DNA from: Hymenobacter psychrotolerans DSM 18569
GTDB taxonomy: Bacteria > Bacteroidota > Bacteroidia > Cytophagales > Hymenobacteraceae
DNA: 64,000 nt
Reading direction: 5' to 3'
NCBI RefSeq assembly: GCF_900142395.1
Contig: NZ_FRAS01000013.1
Coordinates: forward strand, 1-64,000
Part shown: positions 43,116-52,471 of the stretch, in pieces
Layout: every line of letters begins with the position of its first letter
Position numbering within the stretch: the first letter of the stretch is position 1
Notes under the pieces: generated by a model
What the model was told of the DNA's origin: nothing
What the model saw: only the letters and a program-made list of their open reading frames with translations
Database searches by the model: none
Translations under genes and position numbers: made by a program

Positions 43116-45371
43116 ATGCCTGATCCAACCTCTTCCAATACCGACGAAGAGCTCAACACCGCCAAGCAGGTGCAGCTCGACAACGTGGGCGCCCTGAGCC
43201 GGGACCAGCTCACGCCTGAGGCCGCCGCCGCGCCCGAGGGCCACGACGTGCCCGGCCACGACCACGCTACCCACGACCACACGGGCCACCACCATCCCCC
43301 CGGCAAACAGGTCGTGGACCTGGCCGGCCAACCGGCCGGCGAGCACGCCGGCCACTCCCACGGGGACGGCGACGACCACGACCACGGCCCGGCCGGGGAC
43401 AATCCCTACCTCTGGCCCGGGGTGAGCCTGGCCCTGCTGCTGGCTGGCATTGCGCTCGACTACTACAACGTGGGCTTTTTTACCGGCTACGTGCGCCTGC
43501 TCTGGTACGGGGTGGCCTTCCTGCTGGTGGGCTGGAAAGTCATCCGCTCCGCCGTGCAAAGCATTCCATCGGGTAACGTGTTCAACGAGTTTCTGCTCAT
43601 GAGCATCGCCACGCTGGGGGCGTTTGCCATCGGCGAGTACCCGGAAGGGGTGGCCGTGATGCTGTTCTACACGGTCGGCGAATTATTCCAGGACGCGGCC
43701 GTGAACCGGGCCAAGCGCAGCATCAAGGCCCTGCTGGAAATCCAGGCCACGGAAGTCACGGTGCTGCGAGGCGGGCAGTCCTTGGTGCTGGATCCCAAAC
43801 AGGTACAGGTAGGCGATACCATTGAAGTGAAGCCCGGCGAGAAGGTAGCCCTGGATGGGACGCTGACCAAGGGACCGGCTTCCTTCAATACGGCGGCCCT
43901 GACGGGGGAATCCGTGCCCCAGACCAAACAAACGGGGGAGCCGGTGCTGGCCGGCATGGTCAACCTGGAAAGCCTGATTCAGGTGGCCGTCACGGCAGGC
44001 TACCAGGACACGAAGCTGGCCAAGATCCTGGCCATGGTGCAGGACGCGGTGGGCCGCAAGGCCAAAACCCAGCAGTTCATCACCAAGTTCGCCAAAATCT
44101 ACACCCCCATCGTAGTGGCGCTGGCCGTGCTGCTGGTGCTGGTGCCCTCCTTCGTGGTAGAGGACTATGTCTTCCGGGACTGGTTGTACCGGGCCCTGGT
44201 GTTCCTGGTCATTTCCTGCCCCTGCGCGCTGGTCATCAGCATTCCGCTGGGTTACTTCGGCGGCATCGGCGCGGCCTCCAAAGCGGGCATCCTGTTCAAG
44301 GGCTCCAACTTCCTGGATGCCATGCGCGAATTGGATACGGTGGTGATGGACAAAACCGGCACCCTCACGGAGGGGGTGTTTGCCGTGCAGCAGGTGCAGG
44401 CGGTGGGACTGGAGAAAGCCCAGCTGCTGCGGCTGCTCGGGGCGCTGGAAACCAAATCGACGCACCCGATTGCCAAAGCCGTCGTGGCCCACGTCGGCGC
44501 GGCTACCGCCGGCGTGGCAGTAGAGAACGTGGAGGAAATAGCCGGCCACGGCCTACGGGGCCGGGTGGACGGGCGCGACGTGCTGGCCGGCAACACCAAG
44601 TTGCTGCGCAAGTTTAACGTGGCCTACCCGGCCGAAGTAGACCAGGTGGTGGACAGCATCGTGGTGGGGGCCGTGGACGGGCAGTACGCAGGCTACCTGA
44701 CTGTGGCCGACGCCCCGAAAGAGGACGCGGCCCGCGCCGTGCAGGAGCTGCGCGCCGACGGCATCAGCAAGCTGGTCATGCTCTCGGGCGACAAGGACAG
44801 CATCGTGCAGCGCGTCGCCCGGGAGCTGGGCATCGACGAGGCCCACGGCGGCCTGCTGCCCGAGGACAAGGCCCGCTACGTGCAGCAGTACAAAACCGAA
44901 GGGCGGAAGCTGGCCTTCGTGGGCGACGGGGTAAACGATGCTCCGGTGGTGGCCCTGGCCGACGTGGGCATTGCCATGGGCGGGCTGGGCTCGGATGCGA
45001 CCATTGAAACGGCCGACGTGGTGATTCAGACCGACCACCCCAGCAAGATTGCCACCGCCCGGCGCATTGCCCGCGCCACCCACCGCGTGGTATGGCAAAA
45101 TATCTGGCTGGCCTTCGTCGTGAAGGGTATCGTGCTGGTGCTGGGCGCGGGCGGCCTGGCTACCATGTGGGAGGCCGTATTTGCCGACGTGGGCGTGGCC
45201 CTACTGGCTATTTTGAATGCCGTGCGCATTCAGCGCATGGACTATTCCTCACCGGGTACCGGTAGCCCGTCGCCCGCTGCCCCGCCAGTTACAGAAAACC
45301 TGTCGGTGGTTGAGCCCATGCCCCGCGAACTGCGTGAAGGCCCGCACCACTCTAACGACCAAACGAAATGA
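43116..45371 (+). CDS. zntA: P1B-type metal ATPase (ZntA-like, Zn/Cd/Pb)
   Basis: 751-residue inner-membrane ATPase exporting divalent metals. It has TGES (AALTGESVPQ), the metal-site CPC (VISCPCALVIS), phosphorylation DKTGTLTEG, ATP-binding HP (STHPIAKAV) and GDGVNDAP. The last helix pair has FADVGVALLAILNAVRI, the Asp-bearing form of the Zn/Cd subgroup. Instead of an HMA domain with CxxC, the N-terminal ~95 residues have two His/Asp-rich blocks (HDHATHDHTGHHHP and HSHGDGDDHDH). The start is ATG 43116; the longer upstream frame is an antisense-like artefact across the previous gene. Its stop overlaps czcD (ATGA). Confidence 0.93.
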   Translation: MPDPTSSNTDEELNTAKQVQLDNVGALSRDQLTPEAAAAPEGHDVPGHDHATHDHTGHHHPPGKQVVDLAGQPAGEHAGHSHGDGDDHDHGPAGDNPYLWPGVSLALLLAGIALDYYNVGFFTGYVRLLWYGVAFLLVGWKVIRSAVQSIPSGNVFNEFLLMSIATLGAFAIGEYPEGVAVMLFYTVGELFQDAAVNRAKRSIKALLEIQATEVTVLRGGQSLVLDPKQVQVGDTIEVKPGEKVALDGTLTKGPASFNTAALTGESVPQTKQTGEPVLAGMVNLESLIQVAVTAGYQDTKLAKILAMVQDAVGRKAKTQQFITKFAKIYTPIVVALAVLLVLVPSFVVEDYVFRDWLYRALVFLVISCPCALVISIPLGYFGGIGAASKAGILFKGSNFLDAMRELDTVVMDKTGTLTEGVFAVQQVQAVGLEKAQLLRLLGALETKSTHPIAKAVVAHVGAATAGVAVENVEEIAGHGLRGRVDGRDVLAGNTKLLRKFNVAYPAEVDQVVDSIVVGAVDGQYAGYLTVADAPKEDAARAVQELRADGISKLVMLSGDKDSIVQRVARELGIDEAHGGLLPEDKARYVQQYKTEGRKLAFVGDGVNDAPVVALADVGIAMGGLGSDATIETADVVIQTDHPSKIATARRIARATHRVVWQNIWLAFVVKGIVLVLGAGGLATMWEAVFADVGVALLAILNAVRIQRMDYSSPGTGSPSPAAPPVTENLSVVEPMPRELREGPHHSNDQTK

Positions 45372-46264
45372 GCGGGTCCCACGGCATGAGCGGCAGCGCC
45401 GCTTCGCGCAATAAGCGCGCGTTAACCATCGTCTTCTTCACGACGCTGACTTACCTGGTGGCCGAAGTCATCGGCGGCTGGTGGACCGGCAGCCTGGCCT
45501 TGCTGGCCGATGCGGGCCACATGCTCACCGACGTGGCCGGCGTCGGGCTGGCGCTGCTGGCCATCCGCTTCGGCGAGAAACCGGCTACGCCGGCCCGCAC
45601 CTACGGCTACTACCGCTTTGAGATTCTGGCCGCCCTTACCAACGCGGTGGTGCTGATTCTGATTTCGATTTATATTCTCTACGAGGCCTATCTGCGGTTT
45701 TTGAACCCGCCCAAGGTGGAAAGCACGACCATGATGTGGGTAGCCGGCGTGGGCCTGCTGGTCAACCTCTACGGGGTGTACCTGCTGCGCAAAAGTTCGG
45801 GCGAGAGCCTGAACATGAAGGGCGCCTATTTCGAGGTGCTGTCGGATATGCTCACCTCCGTGGGCGTCATGGTCGCGGGGGCTATCATGATTACCACCAA
45901 GTGGTACTACGCCGACCCGCTGCTCTCGACCGGTATTGGCTTGTTCATCCTGCCCCGCACCTGGGCCCTGCTCAAGGAGTCGGTGAACGTGCTGCTGGAA
46001 GGTACCCCGGCCGATGTGAACCTGGAGGAGCTGCGCCAGGGCCTGCTGCAAGTGCCGGGCGTCGCGGCCGTGCACGACCTGCACGCCTGGGTGCTGACCT
46101 CTGGCGTGAATGCCCTGAGTGTGCACGTGGTGCTGACCGACGAGGCCCGGCACGAGGACGTGCTGACCCGCGCCCAGGACTACGTGACCACCAAGCATCC
46201 CATTCAGCACGCCACCATTCAGGTGGAGCGCGGCGACTTTGCCCAGCACGAAACCCATCTGTAG
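45368..46264 (+). CDS. czcD: Cation diffusion facilitator (CzcD/ZitB-like)
   Basis: 298-residue inner-membrane metal/proton antiporter. Six helices; the first metal site is LLADAGHMLTDVAG (H-x3-D) and the partner helix has YFEVLSDMLTSVGV, where Glu replaces the more usual His. The cytoplasmic C-terminal domain holds VPGVAAVHDLHAWVLTSGVN and LSVHVVLTD. The gene overlaps zntA, so both pumps are co-translated and together move Zn/Cd/Co out of the cytoplasm. Confidence 0.93.
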   Translation: MSGSHGMSGSAASRNKRALTIVFFTTLTYLVAEVIGGWWTGSLALLADAGHMLTDVAGVGLALLAIRFGEKPATPARTYGYYRFEILAALTNAVVLILISIYILYEAYLRFLNPPKVESTTMMWVAGVGLLVNLYGVYLLRKSSGESLNMKGAYFEVLSDMLTSVGVMVAGAIMITTKWYYADPLLSTGIGLFILPRTWALLKESVNVLLEGTPADVNLEELRQGLLQVPGVAAVHDLHAWVLTSGVNALSVHVVLTDEARHEDVLTRAQDYVTTKHPIQHATIQVERGDFAQHETHL

Positions 46265-46309
46265 TGACTCTCGGGTCACTATTGCGTGGCGATAACACCT
46301 TCACTCGCT

Positions 46310-47161
46310 ATGTCCTTCACTTTCGTTGAGTTGCAGCCGAACCAGCGTACTCCACTGCCAGCGTGGGTAACGGCTGCGGCTCTGGCGTTGCTGGTTTTTA
46401 GCAAGTGGGCCGTTGGGGTGCAAGCAGCCTCGCACGCACTGCTGGCCGATGCCCTGGCATCCGCGGCCCAGCTAGGGCTTCTTCTGATGAGCCGCACCGG
46501 CCGGTGGTCAGTCGCTGACTCTCCACAGGGGCTGGCCGCCCGGCAACGCGTGTGGACAACCGTCGGCGCCGGGGCATTGGTTACCGCAGCATTCGGTGCC
46601 GCCTGGTACTGCATTCGGGTGATGAACGTTCCGCACCCGCCGCCGACCATTGTATCAGCGTGCGTGGCCGGGGTAGCCATCGTGCTGGAAAAAGGCGCGT
46701 ACCGGCAGCTGTTTGGCCCCCCTAACTTGGGTGAGTTCCGGGCGTGGTATCACCCCAGCAATGCGTTGCCGTCCAACCTCGCGCTCGTCGGCATCAGCCT
46801 GTCCATTCTGGGCGGCCCTGGCTACGAATGGGCCGATGACTGGGCGGCCCTGGGCATTTGCGCGCTGCTCGTGGGCAATGCCTACCGCCTATTGCAGCCA
46901 GCCTCGGTTGCCGGGCCAACGGTACGCCGGCAAGAATGGAAAGCCCGGCTGCAGTGCTGTACTCAGACGATTCCGGGCATCACCCTCGCCGAGGCCCATC
47001 TTGAGCCGTCCGAAACCGGTTCCGTTCTGCATGTATGGGTACGCGTATCCAGCCCCCTGACGGTTGCGCAAGAGCACGCCATAGCCCAACAGGTGCAGAC
47101 TGTTCTGGCACCCGTCCAACCGCCTTCATCAACGCTGCTCGTGCGCATAGTCCCTTCGTAA
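46310..47161 (+). CDS. Degenerate cation-diffusion-facilitator-like membrane protein
   Basis: 283 residues. The layout is that of a CDF protein (SHALLADALASAAQLGLLLM for TM2, YHPSNALPSNLALVGISLSI for TM5, a C-terminal domain IPGITLAEAHLEPSETGSVL and VWVRVSSPLTV), but the metal ligands are mostly changed: TM2 has DALAS instead of H/D-x3-D, and TM5 keeps His but has Asn where Asp is expected. It follows czcD after 45 bases. It may be an inactive partner, a regulator of CzcD dimers, or a transporter with altered specificity. ATG 46310 preferred over GTG 46286. Confidence 0.65.
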   Translation: MSFTFVELQPNQRTPLPAWVTAAALALLVFSKWAVGVQAASHALLADALASAAQLGLLLMSRTGRWSVADSPQGLAARQRVWTTVGAGALVTAAFGAAWYCIRVMNVPHPPPTIVSACVAGVAIVLEKGAYRQLFGPPNLGEFRAWYHPSNALPSNLALVGISLSILGGPGYEWADDWAALGICALLVGNAYRLLQPASVAGPTVRRQEWKARLQCCTQTIPGITLAEAHLEPSETGSVLHVWVRVSSPLTVAQEHAIAQQVQTVLAPVQPPSSTLLVRIVPS

Positions 47162-47197
47162 GCCTGCACAACCACTCTCCCCCTTTTCTCCACAACC

Positions 47198-48610
47198 ATG
47201 ACCTCCTACGACGTAATTATTATCGGCTCCGGCCCCGGCGGCTACATCGCCGCCGTGCGCTGCGGGCAGTTGGGCCTGAAAACGGCCATCATCGAAAAGT
47301 ATCCCACCCTGGGCGGCACCTGCCTCAACGTGGGCTGCATCCCCAGCAAGGCCGTGCTCGAATCCACCGAACTCTACCAGAAAGCCACCCACCAGTTCGC
47401 CGAGCACGGCATCGACGCGGACAACCTGCGCGCCGACCTGCCCCGCATGATGGCGCGCAAGGACCAGGTGGTGAAGAAGGTGTGCGACGGGGTGGTGTTT
47501 CTGATGAAGAAAAACAAGGTGGACGTACTCCACGGCGTAGCCTCGTTCGTGGATGCCACCACCGTGCAGGTCGAGCCCAGCGACGGGGGCAGTGGGGATA
47601 AGCAGCTGCTCACGGCCAAAAACATCATCATTGCCACCGGCTCCAAGCCTAGTACCCTGCCCTTTATCACCCTGGATAAGGAGCGTGTCATCACCAGCAC
47701 CGAAGCGCTGGCCCTGCGCGAGCTGCCCCAGCACCTGATTATTGTGGGCGGCGGGGTTATCGGCCTGGAGCTGGGCTCAGTGTATGCGCGGCTGGGTAGC
47801 AAGGTGTCCGTCGTGGAATACACTGACGCCATCATCCCGACCATGGACCGCACCCTGGGCAAGGAGCTGCTACGCTCCCTCAAGAAGCAGGGTCTGGAGT
47901 TTTACCTCTCGCATAAGGTGACGGCCGTGGTGCGGACCGGCGACACGGTGAAGCTCACGGCCCAGGGCGGGCCATCGGCCGAGCTGCAGCTGGAAGGCGA
48001 CTACTGCCTGGTATCGGTGGGCCGCCGGCCCTACACCGACGGGCTGAACCTGCCCGCGGCCGGCGTGGAGCTGGATGAGAAGGGCCGCGTGAAAGTCAAC
48101 GAGGACCTGCAGACGACGGTGCCGGGCATCTGGGCCATCGGCGACGTGGTGCGCGGGGCCATGCTGGCCCACAAAGCCTCCGACGAGGGCGTGTACGTGG
48201 CCGAGCTCATTGCCGGCCAGGCCCCGGAGGTGAACTACCTGCTTATCCCGGGCGTGGTCTATACCTGGCCCGAAGTAGCCAGCGTGGGCTACACCGAGGA
48301 GCAGCTCAAGGAGCAGGGCAAAGCCTATAAGGTGGGTTCCTTTCCGTATTCCGCCTCCGGCCGGGCGCTGGCCGGGGCCGACACCGAAGGGCTAATGAAG
48401 GTGCTTACCGACGCGCAGACCGACGAGATTCTGGGCGTGCACATGATTGGAGCCCGCATTGCCGACATCATTGCCGAGGCCGTGGGCATCATGCACTTCC
48501 GGGGCGCGGCCGAAGACGTGGGCCTGATGTCGCATGCCCACCCCACCTACGCCGAAGCCTTCAAGGAAGCCTGCCTGAACGCGGCCGGCATCGGTGCCCT
48601 CAATATGTAA
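47198..48610 (+). CDS. lpdA: Dihydrolipoyl dehydrogenase (Lpd)
   Basis: 470-residue FAD enzyme that reoxidises dihydrolipoamide in 2-oxoacid dehydrogenase complexes. The FAD motif is VIIIGSGPGGYIAAV, the redox disulphide C42-x4-C47 is in GGTCLNVGCIPSK, the NAD motif is LIIVGGGVIGLELGSVYARLG, and the C-terminal HAHPTYAEAFKEA has the active-site His-Glu pair. It has no N-terminal metal-binding domain, so it is not a typical MerA. Its presence among metal pumps is unusual; E2/E3 partner genes are not seen here. Confidence 0.92.
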   Translation: MTSYDVIIIGSGPGGYIAAVRCGQLGLKTAIIEKYPTLGGTCLNVGCIPSKAVLESTELYQKATHQFAEHGIDADNLRADLPRMMARKDQVVKKVCDGVVFLMKKNKVDVLHGVASFVDATTVQVEPSDGGSGDKQLLTAKNIIIATGSKPSTLPFITLDKERVITSTEALALRELPQHLIIVGGGVIGLELGSVYARLGSKVSVVEYTDAIIPTMDRTLGKELLRSLKKQGLEFYLSHKVTAVVRTGDTVKLTAQGGPSAELQLEGDYCLVSVGRRPYTDGLNLPAAGVELDEKGRVKVNEDLQTTVPGIWAIGDVVRGAMLAHKASDEGVYVAELIAGQAPEVNYLLIPGVVYTWPEVASVGYTEEQLKEQGKAYKVGSFPYSASGRALAGADTEGLMKVLTDAQTDEILGVHMIGARIADIIAEAVGIMHFRGAAEDVGLMSHAHPTYAEAFKEACLNAAGIGALNM

Positions 48611-48616
48611 CCCCGT

Positions 48617-49447
48617 ATGCTACTCGCCTTTCTGCTGGCTGTTACGCCGGACGCGCCCCCTTCCTGGACCCAGGTGCTACTGTATTCCCTGGTGCCCGCC
48701 GCCATCATGGTCGTGGGGGCCGTTGTGGCCGTGCTGCGCCCACCCGGGGCGGCCATTCGCAGCGCCATTTTGCACTTCGCCGCCGGGGTGGTGTTTTCCG
48801 TGGTGGCCGTCGAGCTGCTGCCCGACATTGTGGCCCGACACCGTCCGCTGGAGGTTGGCCTGGGCTTCGCCATCGGCGTCGGGGTTATGCTGGTTCTGCG
48901 CTCGCTCACCCGCAAGGCGGCCGAAAAGGAAAAAGCCGGGCCCACGCCGGCCCTGCCGCCCGGGGTGCTGTGGGCTTCCCAGACCTCGCCGGACGAGGCC
49001 GTCCGTCCCGGCGCGCTGCCGATGGGCCTGCTCACCGGGGTCGGCATTGACATCCTCATCGACGGGCTGCTGCTGGGTATCGGCTTTGCCGCCGGGGCCG
49101 AGGAAGGTATGCTGCTGGCCATTGCCCTCACCATTGAAGTATTGTCGCTGGGCTTGGCCACGGCCGTGGAGCTGCGCCAGGATGGACAGGGCAAAGCCCG
49201 CACCGTGGGCATCGTGGCCGCACTTTCGGCCCTGCTGGTCGTGGGGGCCGGCGTGGGCATTACCGTGCTCAAGGGGGCCTCCGACAACGTCATGGAGTTG
49301 GTGCTCTCCTTTGGCCTGGCCGCGCTGCTGTTTCTGGTGACGGAAGAGCTGCTGACCGAGGCCCACGAGGAGCCGGAGTCGCCCTGGCTGACCTCGGCCT
49401 TCTTCCTGGGTTTTCTCCTGTTTCTACTTCTGGGCATGCTCGTGTAG
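48617..49447 (+). CDS. ZIP-family metal transporter
   Basis: 276-residue membrane protein. FAAGVVFSVVAVELLPDIVA and TGVGIDILIDGLLLGIGFAA followed by IEVLSLGLATAVEL resemble the helices of ZIP carriers, with Glu and Asp in place of the His residues in most ZIP proteins. A charged loop (RKAAEKEKAGPTP) splits the two halves. Six bases after lpd, hence same transcript. Direction of transport (uptake in most ZIPs) cannot be deduced. Confidence 0.75.
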   Translation: MLLAFLLAVTPDAPPSWTQVLLYSLVPAAIMVVGAVVAVLRPPGAAIRSAILHFAAGVVFSVVAVELLPDIVARHRPLEVGLGFAIGVGVMLVLRSLTRKAAEKEKAGPTPALPPGVLWASQTSPDEAVRPGALPMGLLTGVGIDILIDGLLLGIGFAAGAEEGMLLAIALTIEVLSLGLATAVELRQDGQGKARTVGIVAALSALLVVGAGVGITVLKGASDNVMELVLSFGLAALLFLVTEELLTEAHEEPESPWLTSAFFLGFLLFLLLGMLV

Positions 49448-49470
49448 CCGGCCACATTTTCTTACCTCCT

Positions 49471-49740
49471 ATGGATTCGCACAAGCTTCTTATCGAACTC
49501 ACCCTGGTGCCGGCGGGCCGGCATATTGCCTTTTCCAAAGACATGCTGGAAAAGGTGCACGTGTACCGCCGGGTAGGGACAGCCGGGGACGCCTGGCAGC
49601 AAGTGGCCACCAACGCCCGCTCGCCCTTCATAGATACGGAATCCTTTCCGGCCGGCACCACGCTGGAGTACCACGTGCAGCACTTCAATCAGCAGGATGC
49701 CTTTGAGGGACACAGCAACATCGTGCGCACGACCCTGTAG
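49471..49740 (+). CDS. Small unknown protein, beta-rich
   Basis: 89 residues, soluble. The sequence (LLIELTLVPAGRHIAFSKDM, VHVYRRVGTAGDAWQQVATN, TTLEYHVQHFNQQDAFEGHS) suggests a small immunoglobulin- or fibronectin-like beta sandwich. No family recognised. Located 23 bases after the ZIP gene and probably in the same operon. Confidence 0.55.
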   Translation: MDSHKLLIELTLVPAGRHIAFSKDMLEKVHVYRRVGTAGDAWQQVATNARSPFIDTESFPAGTTLEYHVQHFNQQDAFEGHSNIVRTTL

Positions 49741-49819
49741 CCACTGAGCTACTCTTTTTTCACATTCCCGTCACCGCTGGGCTTGTGCCCAGGCGGTGAT
49801 AAGCTACTTTGCTCGCTGC

Positions 49820-50488
49820 ATGATACCTCGTTTCGTTGTGGGTGTGCTCACGTTGCTGCTGCTGGGCGCGTGCCGGGAGTCGACGCCGGAAACGCCGGTG
49901 CACACGGCCGACACGCACCAGCGCCATCCGGCCCCGGCCCAACCCGAACTCAACTCCGCACCAGCCGTGGCCGCCCGGGCGCGGCAGCGCCTGCGCACGG
50001 TGGCCCGCTCAGGCAACATCGACCACGACGTGGCCTCGCTGCTGCTGGAGCATCACCGCGGGGCCCAGCAGCTGGTTGCCGTGGAACAGGCCACGGGACG
50101 GGATGCGGACTTGCGGGCGCTGGCCGATTCGCTGCGCCGGGAGTGGCAGCAGGAAAGTCTGGCGCTGGGCCGGCTCGCGAGCCGCACCCACGACAAGGCC
50201 TCCGAAGAAAACACCCGCTTCTACCAGGAATTTTCCCGCGACGTACAGGCGGCCTGCGATTCGGCGGCCCGGTACTCCCGCCCGCCGACGGGCAACCCGG
50301 ACGCCGACTTTGCCGCGGCCCTCTCCGCCCACCTGCGCACCGGCCTGCTGCTGGTGCAGGAGGGCATCGCCCACGGCAGCGACCCGCCCCTGATTGCCCT
50401 GGCCCACCGCTTTCACCACGACCATCTCCGGCACCTGCGGCAGGTACAGGCCTGGACTTCCGCTCACGCTTCTCCCACCAAGCACTGA
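49820..50488 (+). CDS. DUF305/DUF4142-like lipoprotein
   Basis: 222 residues with lipoprotein signal ([13 protein letters not shown]). A helical body contains [20 protein letters not shown] and [20 protein letters not shown], then [12 protein letters not shown] near the end. The HHRGA motif and helix spacing recall DUF305, a ferritin-like family found with copper and other metal genes. A second copy of the same plan is at 52472. Function unknown. Confidence 0.65.
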   Translation: MIPRFVVGVLTLLLLGACRESTPETPVHTADTHQRHPAPAQPELNSAPAVAARARQRLRTVARSGNIDHDVASLLLEHHRGAQQLVAVEQATGRDADLRALADSLRREWQQESLALGRLASRTHDKASEENTRFYQEFSRDVQAACDSAARYSRPPTGNPDADFAAALSAHLRTGLLLVQEGIAHGSDPPLIALAHRFHHDHLRHLRQVQAWTSAHASPTKH

Positions 50489-50492
50489 CCCC

Positions 50493-51221
50493 ATGCGCTT
50501 TACCGACAAAATATGCCTCGTCACCGGGGGCGGCTCGGGCATCGGCCGGGCGGCCTGCCTGCAGCTGGCAACTGAAGGCGGCACCGTCGTGGTCCTGGAC
50601 CGCGACGAAACCACGGCCCAGCAGACCGTGGACCTGATTGAAAAAGGCGGCGGTCAGGCCCGGGCCATCCGGGTTGATTTGGGCCTGGTGGCCGAGATAG
50701 AAGCGGCCATGGGCACCGTAGTAGCCGCCTACGGCCGGGTGGATGTGCTGGTCAACAACGCGGCCATGATGACATTTAAGCCGATTACCGAGTTGGCGGT
50801 CGAAGAGTGGGACCTGGTCATGGCTGTCAATCTGCGGGCAGTTTTTCTGCTCAGCAAACTGTGCCTGCCCCACATGCGGGGCGGAGCCATCGTCAACATC
50901 AGCTCCGTGCATGCGCAGGAAACCACGGCCAATGTCATTCCTTACGCGGCCAGCAAGGGGGCGCTCGAAGCCTTCACCCGGGGCATGAGCCAGGAATACC
51001 CGGCCAGCAAAGTGCGCACCACCTGCGTGGCCCCCGGCGCCATTGACACGCCCATGCTCTGGAACAATCCCAACGTGAAAAGCGGCCGGGAGAAGATCAC
51101 GGGCGAGGTAGGTCACCCCGACGACGTTGCCCGCGCCATTTGCTACCTGGCCTCGGCTGAAGCCCACTACATCAACGGCACCACCCTGGTCGTGGACGGC
51201 GGCCGGCTCAGCATTCTCTAA
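50493..51221 (+). CDS. Short-chain dehydrogenase/reductase
   Basis: 242-residue NAD(P)-dependent oxidoreductase. The cofactor motif is [17 protein letters not shown], then VLVNNAAM, the catalytic Ser in IVNISSVHA, Tyr-x3-Lys in [17 protein letters not shown], and [14 protein letters not shown] 50493 follows the preceding gene after four bases, so they are co-transcribed. The GH1 gene downstream hints at sugar metabolism (for example a glucose dehydrogenase-type reaction), but the substrate is not known. Confidence 0.9.
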   Translation: MRFTDKICLVTGGGSGIGRAACLQLATEGGTVVVLDRDETTAQQTVDLIEKGGGQARAIRVDLGLVAEIEAAMGTVVAAYGRVDVLVNNAAMMTFKPITELAVEEWDLVMAVNLRAVFLLSKLCLPHMRGGAIVNISSVHAQETTANVIPYAASKGALEAFTRGMSQEYPASKVRTTCVAPGAIDTPMLWNNPNVKSGREKITGEVGHPDDVARAICYLASAEAHYINGTTLVVDGGRLSIL

Positions 51222-51259
51222 GCCCGCCGGGCCGTTGCTCACCTTATTTTCACCGTCCT

Positions 51260-52459
51260 ATGAGTCCTTTTTTGTTTGCTACGGGCATCGAAAACAGCTA
51301 CCCCACCATCCGTCTGCCCGACGGCACCACCCACCGGGTAGATGAGTTGGAGAAAACCGGCCACTACGCCCGCTGGCGCGAAGATTTTGCCCTGGTCAAG
51401 GACATGGGCCTGGAGTTCCTGCGCTACGGCCCGCCCTACTACCGGGTGCACCAGGGGCCCGGCCAGTACGACTGGGCCTTTACCGATGAAACCTTCGGCG
51501 CCCTGCGCGAGCTGGGCATCACGCCTATCGTGGACCTGCTGCACTTTGGCTTGCCCGACTGGCTGGGCAATTTCCAGAACCCGGCCTTTCCCGAGCACTT
51601 TGCCGCCTACGCCGGCGCCTTTGCTGCCCGCTTCCCGGAGCTGCAGTTCTACACCCCCATCAACGAAATCTTCGTCACCACCATGTTTTCCGCCCAGTAC
51701 GGGTGGTGGAACGAGTGCCTGGCCAGCGACCAGGCCTTCGTAACGGCGCTCAAGCACCTATGCCGGGCGGGTGTGCTGGCCATGCAGGCTATTCTGGCCG
51801 TGCAGCCAGGGGCCACCTTCGTGCAAAGCGAGTCGGCTGAGTACTTCCACCCCGAAACGCCGGCTGCGCGGCCCCTGACTGATTTCCTGAACCAGAAACG
51901 CTTCCTGAGCCTGGACTTAACCTATGGCTACCCCGTGAGCGTGGCCATGTACCAGTACCTGCTGCAAAACGGCATGAGGCCGGAGGAATACCAGTGGTTC
52001 GGGGCGCAGAACATCAAGGCCAAATGCATCATGGGCATCGACTACTACCGCACCAACGAGCGCCTGGTGCGCCCGGACGGCAGCACTTATCCGGCCGGTG
52101 ACGTATTCGGCTTTTACGTGGTGGCGCGCCAGTACTTCGACCGGTACCGCATGCCTTTGATGCATACGGAAACCAACCTGTGGGAGCCCGATTCGGTGAG
52201 CTGGCTGTGGCGGCAGTGGGCCAACGCCTATCGCCTCAAGCAGGACGGCATTCCCCTGGTAGGCTTCACCTGGTACTCGCTGCTCGACCAGGTGGACTGG
52301 GACACGGCCCTGCGCGAGAATAACGGCCGCGTCAACCCATTGGGCCTCTACGACCTGGACCGCAAGATGCGGCCCGTGGGCCGGGCCTACCAGCGCCTGA
52401 TTGCCCAATGGAAAGACGTGCTCCGGGACGAGAGCTACGGCGTGCACATCAACTATTAA
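51260..52459 (+). CDS. Glycoside hydrolase family 1-like protein
   Basis: 399-residue cytoplasmic TIM-barrel enzyme. HYARWREDFALVKDMGLEFL, then TPIVDLLHFGLPDWLGNF are the GH1 early strands. The acid/base Glu is in YTPINEIFVT and the likely nucleophile Glu in LMHTETNLWEPD, followed by the Trp-rich loop GFTWYSLLDQVDWD. It is somewhat shorter than typical beta-glucosidases (450 or more). No signal peptide. It follows the SDR gene after 38 bases. Substrate may be a beta-glycoside; exact specificity unknown. Confidence 0.82.
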   Translation: MSPFLFATGIENSYPTIRLPDGTTHRVDELEKTGHYARWREDFALVKDMGLEFLRYGPPYYRVHQGPGQYDWAFTDETFGALRELGITPIVDLLHFGLPDWLGNFQNPAFPEHFAAYAGAFAARFPELQFYTPINEIFVTTMFSAQYGWWNECLASDQAFVTALKHLCRAGVLAMQAILAVQPGATFVQSESAEYFHPETPAARPLTDFLNQKRFLSLDLTYGYPVSVAMYQYLLQNGMRPEEYQWFGAQNIKAKCIMGIDYYRTNERLVRPDGSTYPAGDVFGFYVVARQYFDRYRMPLMHTETNLWEPDSVSWLWRQWANAYRLKQDGIPLVGFTWYSLLDQVDWDTALRENNGRVNPLGLYDLDRKMRPVGRAYQRLIAQWKDVLRDESYGVHINY

Positions 52460-52471
52460 GCCCCTCTTGCT

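Noticed and set aside
47198..48610. Mercuric reductase (MerA)
   Set aside because: No N-terminal metal-binding domain or C-terminal Cys pair; the C-terminal HAHPTYAEA with NAD/FAD motifs fits dihydrolipoyl dehydrogenase.
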